From: Chitinophagales bacterium
GTDB taxonomy: Bacteria > Bacteroidota > Bacteroidia > Chitinophagales > Chitinophagaceae
DNA length: 64,000 nucleotides
Reading direction: 5' to 3'
Assembly: GCA_030832085.1 (NCBI GenBank)
Contig: JAURJU010000050.1
Span: 310,001 to 374,000, forward strand
The position numbers and the translations under genes were made by a program. This document shows, piece by piece, positions 1 through 9,782 of the stretch (position 1 is the stretch's first letter; every line of letters starts with the position of its first letter). The notes under the pieces were generated by a model. That model was given only the letters and a program-made list of their open reading frames with translations. It was not told the DNA's origin and made no database searches.

Positions 1-453
1 TTTTTGTTTTTCAGGGACAGCAACAGTTTCAGTAGCTGTTGCAGCAGAAAACAGGTAGCCCTCACCATGTGTCATTTCTCCTCCAAAATGTCCGGCCAGC
101 AAAAGGGCCAGCATCATCAGGTGAAATCCTGCATGATAGTATGGCGTTCTGTACTCCTCTTTTTTATACCGTTTATAGGCCAGCAATGCAATAGAAACAA
201 TACATACAGCTATGGCAGTATACCTGTGCCAATCCAAGAGTTTCGCTTCATAGCCTCCAGACAGGGACAACATCCAACCGAAAAATGCAGCCAACATTGA
301 TGATACAATGCCTGCAGCCAATATAAAATCGATCAGTCTTGATTTTTCTGTTCCAGACTTGAAAAAATACTGGATCACATAGGCAATAGCCAGAAAGCCA
401 ATTGGAAAGTGTACAAAAACAGGATGCAGATGACCCAAGAAATTGATGATCAT
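1..453 (-). CDS. DUF2231-like membrane protein, N-terminal part (cut by window edge)
   Basis: An open frame of 151 codons runs from an ATG at 453 to the first base of the window, so only the N-terminus is seen. It begins MIINFLGHLHPVFVHFPIG, a motif typical of DUF2231-type integral membrane proteins that often carry a C-terminal planctomycete-type cytochrome domain. Hydrophobic segments lie near residues 8-28, 42-60, 78-92 and 112-124, and the segment H-x-x-F/V-H-F-P has conserved histidines that could bind heme or metal. The start overlaps the stop of the DUF1501 gene in an ATGA, so the three minus-strand genes here are probably one transcript. The function is unknown. Association with DUF1501/DUF1553 genes is well known in Planctomycetes and some Bacteroidota. 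Confidence 0.8.
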   Translation of the reverse strand, partial: MIINFLGHLHPVFVHFPIGFLAIAYVIQYFFKSGTEKSRLIDFILAAGIVSSMLAAFFGWMLSLSGGYEAKLLDWHRYTAIAVCIVSIALLAYKRYKKEEYRTPYYHAGFHLMMLALLLAGHFGGEMTHGEGYLFSAATATETVAVPEKQK

Positions 454-1916
454 GCAATGAGGTTATTGATGACATTGCCTGATACATCTGTCAGTCGGTA
501 ACGACGTCCCTGACTCTTGTAAATGAATTGCTCATGGTCAATGCCAAGCAAGTGCAACATCGTTGCCTGGAAGTCGTGGACATGAACCTTGTCCTTGACA
601 ACATTGTGTGCAAAATCATCTGACTCACCATATACCATGCCTGACTTGACACCACCTCCTGCCATCCAGATGCTGTAACAGCCTGGGTGATGGTCTCTTC
701 CAAATCCTTCTGGTGTAAGTTTTCCTTGTGAGAAACTTGTACGACCAAACTCACCGCCCCAAATGACCAAGGTGTCTTCAAGCAAGCCCCGCTGTTTCAA
801 ATCCTTGACCAGCGCAGCTGATGGTTGATCTGTGAGTGATGTGGCCCTTTTGATTCCTGAAGCAAGTGAACCATGATGATCCCATCCAAGATGATAGAGT
901 TGCACAAAACGAACATCTTTTTCTGCCAGCCTCCTGGCCATGATACAGTTGTGTGCAAAGGTTCCAGGTGTTTTCACATCTGGGCCATACATGTCAAGAA
1001 TATGTTGAGGCTCATCAGACAAATCGGTAATGGAAGGAATGGCCATTTGCATTTTATAAGCCATTTCAGATTGATTGATCTGGCTTTCAATTTCAGGATC
1101 ATGCCATACTTCGTTTTGAAGATTGTTGAATCCTTTGATGAAATCCAATGCTCGTCTGCGGTCCATCCGGTCAATGCCCTGGGGATTGTTGAGGAATGGA
1201 ACAGGCTCGTTGCCCGTCATGAACTGAACACCCTGGTGGTGCGAGGGAAGGAATCCACTGCTCCATGCAGCACTGCTGATGGGTTGATCACCTCCACCTT
1301 TGGACACCATCACGATGAAAGATGGCAGGTTGTTGTTCATGCTGCCCAGGCCATAGCTCAGCCAGGAACCAATACATGGCCTTCCACTCAGCTGGTTGCC
1401 CGTCTGCGTGAACATTACAGCAGGCTCATGGTTGATCTGTTCCGTAAACATGGAGCGAACCACACAAATATCATCTGCAATCGCTGCTGTATGCGGAATC
1501 AAATCACTGAAGTATCCACCACTGGAGCCATGTTGCTTAAAGGTTGCAGCTGGCATGGCCAATGGAAAAGAATATTGATTGCTGACCATTCCAGATATCC
1601 TGTTTTTTCCTATTACTGAGGCTGGAATTTCCTGTCCATGCATTGAATAGAGCTTGGGCTTGTAATCAAACAGTTCCATTTGAGAAGGACCACCACTTTG
1701 AAAAAGATAGATGACCCTTTTTGCTTTGGGTACAAAATGCGGATGCAGCAATGGCTTGTTGACTTGTTCTTCTGCAACATTTACAGCCTTGCGGTCTGCA
1801 TTTTTATTTCCACAGCCCAACAAGGAGCCCATGGCAATTCCTCCCAATCCCAACACAGATCCACGAAGAAATTCTCTTCGCTTCTGTTCAAATTGCATTT
1901 TCATCCATTCATTCAT
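450..1916 (-). CDS. DUF1501 family exported protein (sulfatase/phosphatase-like fold)
   Basis: The product is 488 residues from the ATG at 1916; a TTG two codons upstream is also possible. The N-terminus has a twin-arginine motif RREFLRG followed by a hydrophobic stretch ending in a lipobox (LLGC), so it is probably a Tat-exported lipoprotein. The body matches DUF1501, a family related to the alkaline phosphatase/sulfatase superfamily: an FQSGGPSQ segment near the start, AHNCIMARRL in the middle, and WGGEFGRT and GRDHHPGC near the end as likely metal-binding motifs. It lies directly after the DUF1549/DUF1553 gene and overlaps the next gene by four bases. DUF1501 genes are commonly paired with DUF1553 genes. 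Their biochemical role is not established, although links to polysaccharide or sulfated-glycan breakdown have been proposed. Confidence 0.9.
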   Translation of the reverse strand: MNEWMKMQFEQKRREFLRGSVLGLGGIAMGSLLGCGNKNADRKAVNVAEEQVNKPLLHPHFVPKAKRVIYLFQSGGPSQMELFDYKPKLYSMHGQEIPASVIGKNRISGMVSNQYSFPLAMPAATFKQHGSSGGYFSDLIPHTAAIADDICVVRSMFTEQINHEPAVMFTQTGNQLSGRPCIGSWLSYGLGSMNNNLPSFIVMVSKGGGDQPISSAAWSSGFLPSHHQGVQFMTGNEPVPFLNNPQGIDRMDRRRALDFIKGFNNLQNEVWHDPEIESQINQSEMAYKMQMAIPSITDLSDEPQHILDMYGPDVKTPGTFAHNCIMARRLAEKDVRFVQLYHLGWDHHGSLASGIKRATSLTDQPSAALVKDLKQRGLLEDTLVIWGGEFGRTSFSQGKLTPEGFGRDHHPGCYSIWMAGGGVKSGMVYGESDDFAHNVVKDKVHVHDFQATMLHLLGIDHEQFIYKSQGRRYRLTDVSGNVINNLIA

Positions 1917-1922
1917 GGTCAA

Positions 1923-4900
1923 TCATTTTCTTGTCAAGAACTCGTCGGTGTTCATCAGTGCCAATGCCGTATTTCCAAATGCAGCCAGTTGATTGATGTC
2001 AAGCACCCCTGTATAAGGACTGCCCACGTTCATGAGTGCCACTGCCTTTGGAGGATATGACTCAAAATTCTTCAACTCAGCCCGGTACATTTGATGCAGC
2101 AATTGTGCTTCTTTTGTGTTTGGACTTCTGCCAGTGATCAATCTGAAGCCATAGACCAATTGGGTGTGGAGATGGGGTCCACCCTCCTTCATCATCCTGG
2201 CTCCAACATACCTTGAAGCCTCAACAATCTGAGGATCATTGAGCATGGCCAGGGATTGCATGGGAGAGCTTGAAGTGGCGCGCTTCACCGTACATACCGA
2301 CCTGTCCGATGCATCAAAGATTTGCATGAAGGGAACGACACTTGTTCGTTTTCGGACAGTATAAATGCTCTTCCTGTAGCGGTCCTCCCCTGCCGATACA
2401 GTATATTGATAGCGCCAAACCTTATCACTCAAGGCATCCCACAAACCTTCAGGCTGATATGGATAAACACTTTTGCCACCTACCTTGTTGGAAAGCAGTC
2501 CGGATACTGTAAGTGCGTTGTCACGCAACATCTCAGCGGGGTAGCGATAGCGCGGATTTCTCGTCAGCAATTTGTTCTCTGGATCCCGGCTGATGATATC
2601 CGGTTCCGGCAGGGATGACTGTTGATACGTTGCACTCATAAAAATATATTTTAGGAGTGCTTTTGTATCCCAGTTGTTTTTCTTGTAATGAACCGCAAGA
2701 TGATCCAGCAGTTCAGGATGTGTGGGCATGGCGCCCTGGTTGCCAAAATCATCCGAAGTCGAAACCAGTCCCTTGCCAAAAATCAATTGCCAGATCCGGT
2801 TGACAGCGACCCGGGATGTCAATGGGTTTTTGTCATCAAACATCCACTGTGCCAATCCCAGCCTGTTTTTGGGAAGGTCCTTTGGAAAGGGCATGATGGC
2901 TTCAGGTGTTGATGGTTCAACCTTTTCCCCATGGCTGTCGTACAAGCCACGTTTCAGGACATGGGTTGGGCGGGGCTGAGGGAGGTCGCCCATGACCATG
3001 ACTTCCTTGACGGAATCGTAAAGGTCACAGAGCGCTTTTCTTGTGCTGATTATCGGTGTCAGTTCCAATGAATCTTGTTTTTTCAAAGGGAGCTTGATGG
3101 GCTTTAATGCTTGAAGATAACCGACTTCTGAAGGGGTCAACACACCATTGAAAATCTGGAATTCATCCACCTCACCCCTTGGCATAGAGCGGTCCAGCAC
3201 CCGCTTACCGAAATTGAATCCACTGTGCTTTCCCTTGTGAATGCTGTAGTACTGGCGGATGTGTTTTACCAGGTGGTCATACTCAATCTTGGTAGTCGTT
3301 TTCTTCCCATCTAAATAAATCGAGACCCCGGCAGCCTTGCTGGTTCCATCATAGTTGATGGCCACATGATGCCATTCATTGGTCTTCAATTTTTCTGTGC
3401 TGATGACACTGATGGCATCGTGTGGAAATGAATGGCTCAACCGAAAATTCAATTGGTTGTCCTTCAACAAAAGATCATACCCCTGGTAACCGTAACGGTG
3501 GTGTTCTGCATGATAAAAAACAGTTGCCAATGGATACTGCTCAGGGATCTTCAACCAAAGGCTAAAGGAAAAAGGTTCATACCTTTCAAAATAACCGACA
3601 TTGTTGGCTGGAAAAGCAAGGTAGGTTTCATCGTTGTATTTGAGCGACTTCCCTGCAACGCCCACGCCAAATTCTGCCTTGCTGAACTTTGCACTGTTGG
3701 CAGGATCTACTGGATTGATGAAGACCTCTGTTTTGGAATCCTTTTTTTTGGTTTGGTCAAAATCCAGTTTCGCATGTAATTTTTGAGAAAGCGAATTTGC
3801 TACTTCTTTGTCGGTGAACCTGCTTTGCTCCAACACGATATTCCGCTGCCTTTCAGCTTCCATTTTTTCCATGACCGCCAACTGCTGTTGCAGGCGACTG
3901 ATTTTCCGGTCATCGTTCTCTGTCGTCAACAAGAGTGTTGGCCCGGGCACCACATTATCATCCCCATAATTTGGCCCACCTTTTTCAAAAGTGCTGTTGA
4001 AAAAGGCATACATGGAATAGTAATCTTTTTGGCTGATGGGATCGTATTTGTGGTCATGGCATTTGGCACATCCCATGGTCATGGCCAGTACTGCCGTTCC
4101 CAGTGTATTGGTTCTGTCCACCACATATTCAACACGGTACTCTTCGTCAATGATGCCGGCTTCAGAATTTTGTTTGTGGTTCCTGTTGAAGCCTGTTGCA
4201 AGGATTTGCTCCTTGGTAGCGTTGGGAAGAAGATCTCCAGCATATTGCCAGGTAATGAAATCATTGAACGGCATGTTGCGGTTGTAGGCACTGATCACCC
4301 AATCTCGCCAGGGACTCATTTCCCGGTGCTTGTCGTCCAGGTATCCATGGCTGTCGGCAAACCTTGCAACGTCAAGCCAGTAAGCCGACATGCGCTCTCC
4401 ATAATGGTGTGAGGCAAGGTAACTGTCTATAAGTTTTTCATAGGCGTTGGGATCCTTGTCCTGAACAAAGGCATCAATCTCTTTGATGTCTGGTGAGATT
4501 CCGCGGATGTCGAAACTGAGCCTGCGGATCAATGTTTCCCGATCGGCTTTTTTTGCAGGATGCAACCCTTCGGTTTCAATGGCTTTCAGGATAAAACGAT
4601 CGATGTCATTGTTGACCCAATCCTTCTGTGCCACTGAGGGGACAGACACCGACTTGATGGGAGCAAATGCCCAATGCTTTTTATATTCCGCACCCTGTTT
4701 CACCCATTTTACCAATACTGCCTTTTCATAAGCAGAAAGTTCCAGATGGGCATCCGGGGAGGGCATTTTATAACCAGGGTCTTCGCTCAGGATTCTTTGT
4801 ACCAGTTCACTTTTAGAGAGGCTTCCCGGAACAATGGCTTTCAGTCCGGATTCGGTAACTTTGCTGTAGGCAAACGAAGCAATGTCCAGCCGCAGCTCAG

Positions 4901-5087
4901 CCTTCTGTTTCTTTGCATCCGGTCCATGGCATGAAAAACATTTGTCGGACAATATTTTCTTGACATGCACATTGTAATCAATTTTTTCAGGCAATGAAAC
5001 ATATGCATCATTGACCTCCGCAGGAAGTTCAGTATTGTCGCAGCCAAAAAGCAAAAACAAAAGTAGCAGGATTGAAATTCCCCTCAT
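1923..5087 (-). CDS. Planctomycete-type cytochrome (PSCyt1)/DUF1549/LamG/DUF1553 lipoprotein
   Basis: The product is 1054 residues. The frame is open upstream to 5141, but the ATG at 5087 gives a proper lipoprotein signal (MRGISILLLLFLLFGC) and sits just below a promoter-like element, so I chose it. Domains in order: heme-binding CFSCH (residues 50-54) of the PSCyt1 type, DUF1549 (about 130-340, with a second CAKCH motif), a coiled segment, a LamG/concanavalin-like domain (about 450-650) and DUF1553 (about 700-980). The architecture is characteristic of Planctomycetes and rarer in Bacteroidota. Known: these proteins occur near sulfatases and DUF1501. Inferred: a periplasmic redox or glycan-binding role, with LamG binding a carbohydrate. 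Function remains unproven. Confidence 0.88.
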   Translation of the reverse strand: MRGISILLLLFLLFGCDNTELPAEVNDAYVSLPEKIDYNVHVKKILSDKCFSCHGPDAKKQKAELRLDIASFAYSKVTESGLKAIVPGSLSKSELVQRILSEDPGYKMPSPDAHLELSAYEKAVLVKWVKQGAEYKKHWAFAPIKSVSVPSVAQKDWVNNDIDRFILKAIETEGLHPAKKADRETLIRRLSFDIRGISPDIKEIDAFVQDKDPNAYEKLIDSYLASHHYGERMSAYWLDVARFADSHGYLDDKHREMSPWRDWVISAYNRNMPFNDFITWQYAGDLLPNATKEQILATGFNRNHKQNSEAGIIDEEYRVEYVVDRTNTLGTAVLAMTMGCAKCHDHKYDPISQKDYYSMYAFFNSTFEKGGPNYGDDNVVPGPTLLLTTENDDRKISRLQQQLAVMEKMEAERQRNIVLEQSRFTDKEVANSLSQKLHAKLDFDQTKKKDSKTEVFINPVDPANSAKFSKAEFGVGVAGKSLKYNDETYLAFPANNVGYFERYEPFSFSLWLKIPEQYPLATVFYHAEHHRYGYQGYDLLLKDNQLNFRLSHSFPHDAISVISTEKLKTNEWHHVAINYDGTSKAAGVSIYLDGKKTTTKIEYDHLVKHIRQYYSIHKGKHSGFNFGKRVLDRSMPRGEVDEFQIFNGVLTPSEVGYLQALKPIKLPLKKQDSLELTPIISTRKALCDLYDSVKEVMVMGDLPQPRPTHVLKRGLYDSHGEKVEPSTPEAIMPFPKDLPKNRLGLAQWMFDDKNPLTSRVAVNRIWQLIFGKGLVSTSDDFGNQGAMPTHPELLDHLAVHYKKNNWDTKALLKYIFMSATYQQSSLPEPDIISRDPENKLLTRNPRYRYPAEMLRDNALTVSGLLSNKVGGKSVYPYQPEGLWDALSDKVWRYQYTVSAGEDRYRKSIYTVRKRTSVVPFMQIFDASDRSVCTVKRATSSSPMQSLAMLNDPQIVEASRYVGARMMKEGGPHLHTQLVYGFRLITGRSPNTKEAQLLHQMYRAELKNFESYPPKAVALMNVGSPYTGVLDINQLAAFGNTALALMNTDEFLTRK

Positions 5088-5110
5088 GGAAAATGCGTTT
5101 AGACAGCATG

Positions 5111-5141
5111 TAAAAATACCCTCTAGCCCTTCATCACACAA
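5111..5141 (-). promoter_or_regulatory. Putative Bacteroidota-type promoter of the DUF1549/DUF1553 operon
   Basis: On the minus strand a TTG (5139-5141) is followed after 20 bases by TATTTTTA (5111-5118), one base off the Bacteroidota consensus TAnnTTTG. It lies about 24 bases upstream of the ATG at 5087. If used, it rules out the longer upstream reading frame. This is a pattern match only. Confidence 0.35.
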
Positions 5142-5244
5142 CGAAAAACAAAAGCCACTTTGTATACTATTTCAGCATAGCCCGGCAAAGGAGTTCAGTT
5201 TTATGTAATTTACTTCATTATCACATCATGCAAAAACGAATTTC

Positions 5245-7473
5245 ATGAACATCAAATGCCTGTTGGCGACATGGTTGGTCCTGGCGAATTGCACAATCCT
5301 GGCCCATGCACAATCCATCCATATCAATCCAAAGGGGAATGACAAAAACCCAGGTACCAAAGAAAAACCTGTAGCCTCACTTGAAGCGGCCAGGTCCCTT
5401 GTCAGAAAATACAAAAAGGCAAAGGGCCTACCGAATGGTGGGATTAATGTAGTGTTGCATGAAGGTATTTATGATTTGCAGCAATCATTTTTGCTTACCG
5501 AAGAAGATGGAGGAAAAAAAGATGCGCCAATCATATGGTCAGCAGCAAAAGGGGAGAAAGTCAGCATCACCGGTGGGAAAACAATTCAACCGGAAAAATT
5601 CAAGCATATAACCGATGAAAACATATTGAAAAGGCTCGACAAAAATGCGGCGAACAATGTTTTGCAGGCAGACCTCAGGGCAGAAGGAATAAAAAACTTT
5701 GGCAACCACCGCCAATACGGACATGCCCTCCCTGTTGTGCCGGCAACCTTGGAACTTTTTTACAAAGGGGAACCCATGACGCTTTCAAGGTATCCCAACA
5801 AGGGTGCCATGAAAATTGGAAAAGTAGCCGACCCGGGCTCTGTTCCCCGCACTGGCGACAAATCCAACCGTGGTGCACTGTTTGCCTATACTGACATGAG
5901 ACACAAAAAATGGGCGGGCCAAAACAATCTCTGGATACAGGGAACACTCAATTATGGTTTTGGAGATGACTATAACCCGATTGAATTTATAGACACCATT
6001 GCCGGACAGGTCAAATTAAAGAAACCCCATATCTACGGAGTGGCTGCTGGAAAAGACTTTCAGGAATATGTTGCGATCAATATACTCGAAGAGCTGGACA
6101 GCCCGGGAGAATGGTATATTGATGAAACATCAGGAATCCTTTACTTCTGGCCACCTACTGATTTGAAGGATGCCCTGATACAGGTATCCATGCTGGAAGA
6201 TCCGATCATTGCGATGGAAGGTGCTGAATACCTGCAACTGAAAGGGCTTACTGTTGAGGCAGGGAGGGGCATTGGCATTTACATTGAGCGCTGTAACCAC
6301 ACGCTGGTTGTGGGTTGTACGGTAAGAAATGTGGGTACCTCAGGTATTTTTATGGGACAGGGTGCAAAGCTGCTGGATGAAAACAGTTCGGTGGATGATT
6401 ATGTGGGAGAACCACAATCCAGACAGATCGGCAGTTTTCAAAACCATATGTACAGATACAGTACCTGGAACAGAAAAGCCGGCAGCAACAATGGCGTATT
6501 GAGTTGTGATGTGTACAATACAGGAAGTGGGGGCATTTTCATCAGTGGAGGCGACAAGAAAACCCTGACCAAGGGAAACAGCTATGCTGAGAACTGCAGG
6601 GTGTACAATTATACCAGGAGAAATAAATTTACCTGGGCCGGCATCAGGGTGGATGGATGTGGCAACAGGATTTCACACAACGAAATTTTCAATTCAGACT
6701 GGCATGGAATTTTTGTTCATGGCAACGAGCACATCTTTGAGTACAACTATATCCACGATGTTACCCTGAATTCAAATGATACCTCACCATGGTACATTGG
6801 AAGGAATCCAAGTGATAGGGGAAATATCATTCGGTACAATTATCTTGACAATTGCGGCAATCCGAACAGGATGACAATGGGCATTTATTGTGATGATTCG
6901 TCTAGCGATGTATATGTGTATGGCAATGTTTTTAACAATATGAAAACCGACCATGGCGTGCTTTTCAGCAATGCAGGATGGCACCTCGTGATGAAGAACA
7001 ATATTGTGATCAACCCGATAGCGCACACTGCGGTGGTGTCAGCAAGCTACTATACATGGGCGGCACCACAAGCTGCCCAGATGTATGGAAAGGGGGGACT
7101 CCTGAGAAAAAGGCTTGAAGAAGATGTCAACTTCAGGTCACCTCCCTACTCTACAAGATACCCTGAATTGCTCCCCTATCTTGATGAGTTGGTGGAAGGA
7201 AAAGAATGGCAGGGCATGCGTTCAAGGGGCAACATGCTGGAAGGCAATCTGATTGTCGGCGGGCCGGAAAACCCAATCAAACTATTGGGTGGACAATATG
7301 CCCAGATGGATGGAAAAAACAACTGGGTAACCAAAGAGGATCCTGGATTTGTTGACATAAAGAACAGGAACTTCAACCTGAAACCAGATGCAAAGGTTTA
7401 CAAAATGATTCCAGGATTCCAACCGATTCCATTCGACAAGATGGGCACCTACAAAGACCAATACAGAAAATAA
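5245..7473 (+). CDS. Secreted right-handed parallel beta-helix protein (GH141-like?)
   Basis: The product is 742 residues with a signal peptide (MNIKCLLATWLVLANCTILAHAQ). The mature start IHINPKGNDKNPGT is the usual opening of pectate-lyase-like beta-helix proteins. Residues about 30-140 form an N-terminal subdomain with a GGKTI segment. From about 330 to 600 there are repeated turns rich in Asn, Gly and Val typical of PbH1 coils (for example NRISHNEIFNSDWHGIFVHG). Length and layout resemble GH141, a family with an alpha-L-fucosidase acting on rhamnogalacturonan-II, but I cannot confirm catalytic residues. It is the first gene of a plus-strand trio with a DUF5703 protein and a sulfatase, so it probably acts on a sulfated polysaccharide in the periplasm or outside the cell. 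Confidence 0.78.
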   Translation: MNIKCLLATWLVLANCTILAHAQSIHINPKGNDKNPGTKEKPVASLEAARSLVRKYKKAKGLPNGGINVVLHEGIYDLQQSFLLTEEDGGKKDAPIIWSAAKGEKVSITGGKTIQPEKFKHITDENILKRLDKNAANNVLQADLRAEGIKNFGNHRQYGHALPVVPATLELFYKGEPMTLSRYPNKGAMKIGKVADPGSVPRTGDKSNRGALFAYTDMRHKKWAGQNNLWIQGTLNYGFGDDYNPIEFIDTIAGQVKLKKPHIYGVAAGKDFQEYVAINILEELDSPGEWYIDETSGILYFWPPTDLKDALIQVSMLEDPIIAMEGAEYLQLKGLTVEAGRGIGIYIERCNHTLVVGCTVRNVGTSGIFMGQGAKLLDENSSVDDYVGEPQSRQIGSFQNHMYRYSTWNRKAGSNNGVLSCDVYNTGSGGIFISGGDKKTLTKGNSYAENCRVYNYTRRNKFTWAGIRVDGCGNRISHNEIFNSDWHGIFVHGNEHIFEYNYIHDVTLNSNDTSPWYIGRNPSDRGNIIRYNYLDNCGNPNRMTMGIYCDDSSSDVYVYGNVFNNMKTDHGVLFSNAGWHLVMKNNIVINPIAHTAVVSASYYTWAAPQAAQMYGKGGLLRKRLEEDVNFRSPPYSTRYPELLPYLDELVEGKEWQGMRSRGNMLEGNLIVGGPENPIKLLGGQYAQMDGKNNWVTKEDPGFVDIKNRNFNLKPDAKVYKMIPGFQPIPFDKMGTYKDQYRK

Positions 7474-7479
7474 ACATTC

Positions 7480-9735
7480 ATGTCAAGATATCGATCACTG
7501 AAATGGTGCATGGCCATGATGGTATTGCTCAATGCAACGCTTTCGTGGAGCCAGGTATCGCTTGCCCCATACAATGTCCAATGGACAAGCCAAAGCCTCA
7601 ATTCTTCAGGATCCATGCCCATGGGCAATGGCGATATTGGTGCCAATCTTTGGGTGGACAAGCAAGGCCTGCTGCAGTTTTTCATTTCGAAAACCGATGC
7701 CTATAGTGAGATTGGAAGACTGCTAAAAATTGGAAAAATCGCCATCAGGATTACACCAAATGTTATGGATGCAAGTAGCTTTTCCCAAACATTGGACCTT
7801 GAAAAAGGAATCATCAACATCAGGGGTCAACAAGGAAATCAATCCATCAGCATTCAATGTTGGGCAGATGCGTACTCCCCGACCATTCATGTGGAGGGGA
7901 AAAGCAATTTCAATGCGGTTGTTGAAGTGGAAAACCAGGTCTGGAGAACAGTACAAAGACCCTTGGTTGGCAATGAAAGACATTCGGGATACGGCGTTGC
8001 CTTCAGGAATGAACCTTATATGACAGAGAAAGATACCGTCCTGGAAAGTTCAAAGGGAATTGCATGGTGTCATGAAAACAATAGTTCCATATGGCAAACG
8101 ACACTGGACAACCAGAACATCAGTGATTTCAACACTGCTGGAACAGACCCATTGATGGGACAACGTTTTGGGGGATTGGCAGGAGGCGAGAACTTCAAGA
8201 AAATATCCCCTACACGCCTGGCATCCATCCAACCATCAACGCATTTTCTTCTCAACATCGTTGTGCAGAAAGCAAAAAACAATGCATTGACGGATTGGAA
8301 AAAAGGAATTGAAAAAATATTTTCCAGCATCAGTGAAAATAATATTCAACTGCGCAGGAACAAACATTCCGCATGGTGGAAAGCTTTTTGGAATAAACAT
8401 TATATCATCATCAGTTCCGATTCCGCAAAAGAAAAAACATTTGAGATTACACAGGCATATACCCTGCAACGCTACATGAATGCTTGTGCAGGAAGAGGTG
8501 GACTGCCCATCAAATTCAATGGTTCCATTTTTACGGTTGACCTTAACGAAAACATGGGCAGCGGAAAAAAAGGATTTGATGCAGATTACCGTGAATGGGG
8601 TGGTAATTTTTGGTTTCAAAATACACGGTTGATCTATTGGACCATGCTGCATGCAGGAGATCATGAGATGATGAAACCCTTTTTCAACATGTATGCCAAT
8701 GCACTGCCATTGGCCAAATTCAGAACAAAAAAATATTTCAACCACGAAGGGGCTTATTTCCCTGAAACAATGACCCCATGGGGATCTTATCTACCAGACA
8801 ATTACGGTTGGGACAGAAGAGGGAAAAAAGATGGCGTTTCAGACAACATGTATATTCGGTATTATTGGCAGGGCGGGCTGGAGCTCAGTGCAATGATGTT
8901 TGACTACCTTGAATTCACGAAAGACTCAGCATATTTCAAAAGCAAGGCCGTTCCCTTCATCAGGGAAATCATTGCCTTCTATGACAACCATTATGCCCGT
9001 GATGAAAAAGGAAAATTGTTGATTACCCCTGCACAGTCGCTTGAAACCTATCAGGAAGGAGTAACCAATCCTGCACCAGAAATTGGTGGACTGCATTGGT
9101 GTCTTGATAAGATCATTGGACAGGGCAGCATGTTCGAAAGCAATTTCATCAGCCTCAGCAAAAGACTGAAAAAGGAGGTGCCTGAATTGCCATTGGGTGA
9201 TTCGTTGGGAAAAAAGATCCTGACATGCGGTTATGATTTGGGGAAGCGCTTGAACATAGAAAATCCAGAACTCTATTCCGTATTCCCCTACAGGATTTAT
9301 GGTATCGGCAAACCGGATATTGCACTTGCCCTAAACACATTTGCAATGAGGGGATACAAAAGCTGGCAGGGTTGGCACCAGGACGCCATTCAGGCGGCCT
9401 TGCTCGGATTGACAGAAGAAGCAAAGAAAATGGTGACATCCAATTTTACCGCAAAACAGAACAGCAGCAGGTTTCCTGCTTTCTGGGGCCCTAATTATGA
9501 CTGGGTTCCAGACCAGGACCATGGATCTGTTTCATCCCGGGCCCTGCAAAACATGCTGGTGCAAACCAATGGTAATGAAGTGCTGCTTTTACCTGCCTGG
9601 CCCAAAGCATGGAATGTTCAATTCAAAATACACGTCCCTGGCAAAAAAACCATAGAGGGCAGTTATCACCAAGGAAGTGGCGTCAACATAAAAAACAAAC
9701 CTGCAGGCATCCAAATAAAGACATTGATCAATTGA
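7480..9735 (+). CDS. DUF5703 family secreted protein (GH95-like alpha-toroid)
   Basis: The product is 751 residues and starts six bases after the previous stop. A signal peptide is present (cleavage likely after LSWSQ). The N-terminal module with YNVQWTSQSLNSSGSMPMGN and GDIGANLWV matches DUF5703, which resembles the N-terminal beta-sandwich of GH95/GH65-type enzymes. The middle (about 300-650) is a helical, aromatic-rich region (NFWFQNTRLIYW, GWDRRGKKDGVSDN) as in an (alpha/alpha)6 barrel, and the C-terminus forms a short beta-sandwich. These features suggest a glycoside hydrolase, perhaps on fucose or galactose residues. No member of DUF5703 is known to me to be characterised, so the reaction is open. 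It is co-transcribed with a beta-helix protein and a sulfatase. Confidence 0.8.
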   Translation: MSRYRSLKWCMAMMVLLNATLSWSQVSLAPYNVQWTSQSLNSSGSMPMGNGDIGANLWVDKQGLLQFFISKTDAYSEIGRLLKIGKIAIRITPNVMDASSFSQTLDLEKGIINIRGQQGNQSISIQCWADAYSPTIHVEGKSNFNAVVEVENQVWRTVQRPLVGNERHSGYGVAFRNEPYMTEKDTVLESSKGIAWCHENNSSIWQTTLDNQNISDFNTAGTDPLMGQRFGGLAGGENFKKISPTRLASIQPSTHFLLNIVVQKAKNNALTDWKKGIEKIFSSISENNIQLRRNKHSAWWKAFWNKHYIIISSDSAKEKTFEITQAYTLQRYMNACAGRGGLPIKFNGSIFTVDLNENMGSGKKGFDADYREWGGNFWFQNTRLIYWTMLHAGDHEMMKPFFNMYANALPLAKFRTKKYFNHEGAYFPETMTPWGSYLPDNYGWDRRGKKDGVSDNMYIRYYWQGGLELSAMMFDYLEFTKDSAYFKSKAVPFIREIIAFYDNHYARDEKGKLLITPAQSLETYQEGVTNPAPEIGGLHWCLDKIIGQGSMFESNFISLSKRLKKEVPELPLGDSLGKKILTCGYDLGKRLNIENPELYSVFPYRIYGIGKPDIALALNTFAMRGYKSWQGWHQDAIQAALLGLTEEAKKMVTSNFTAKQNSSRFPAFWGPNYDWVPDQDHGSVSSRALQNMLVQTNGNEVLLLPAWPKAWNVQFKIHVPGKKTIEGSYHQGSGVNIKNKPAGIQIKTLIN

Positions 9736-9782
9736 TATCATCACATGGCCATTGGGCAATTGCAAAAATTTGAATGCAGATC

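Noticed and set aside
873-1619. Long plus-strand open frame of 248 codons
   Set aside because: It is antisense to the DUF1501 gene, has no recognisable domain and is a shadow of its codon use.
5088-5141. Upstream extension of the DUF1549/DUF1553 protein
   Set aside because: It precedes the lipoprotein signal and overlaps the likely promoter.
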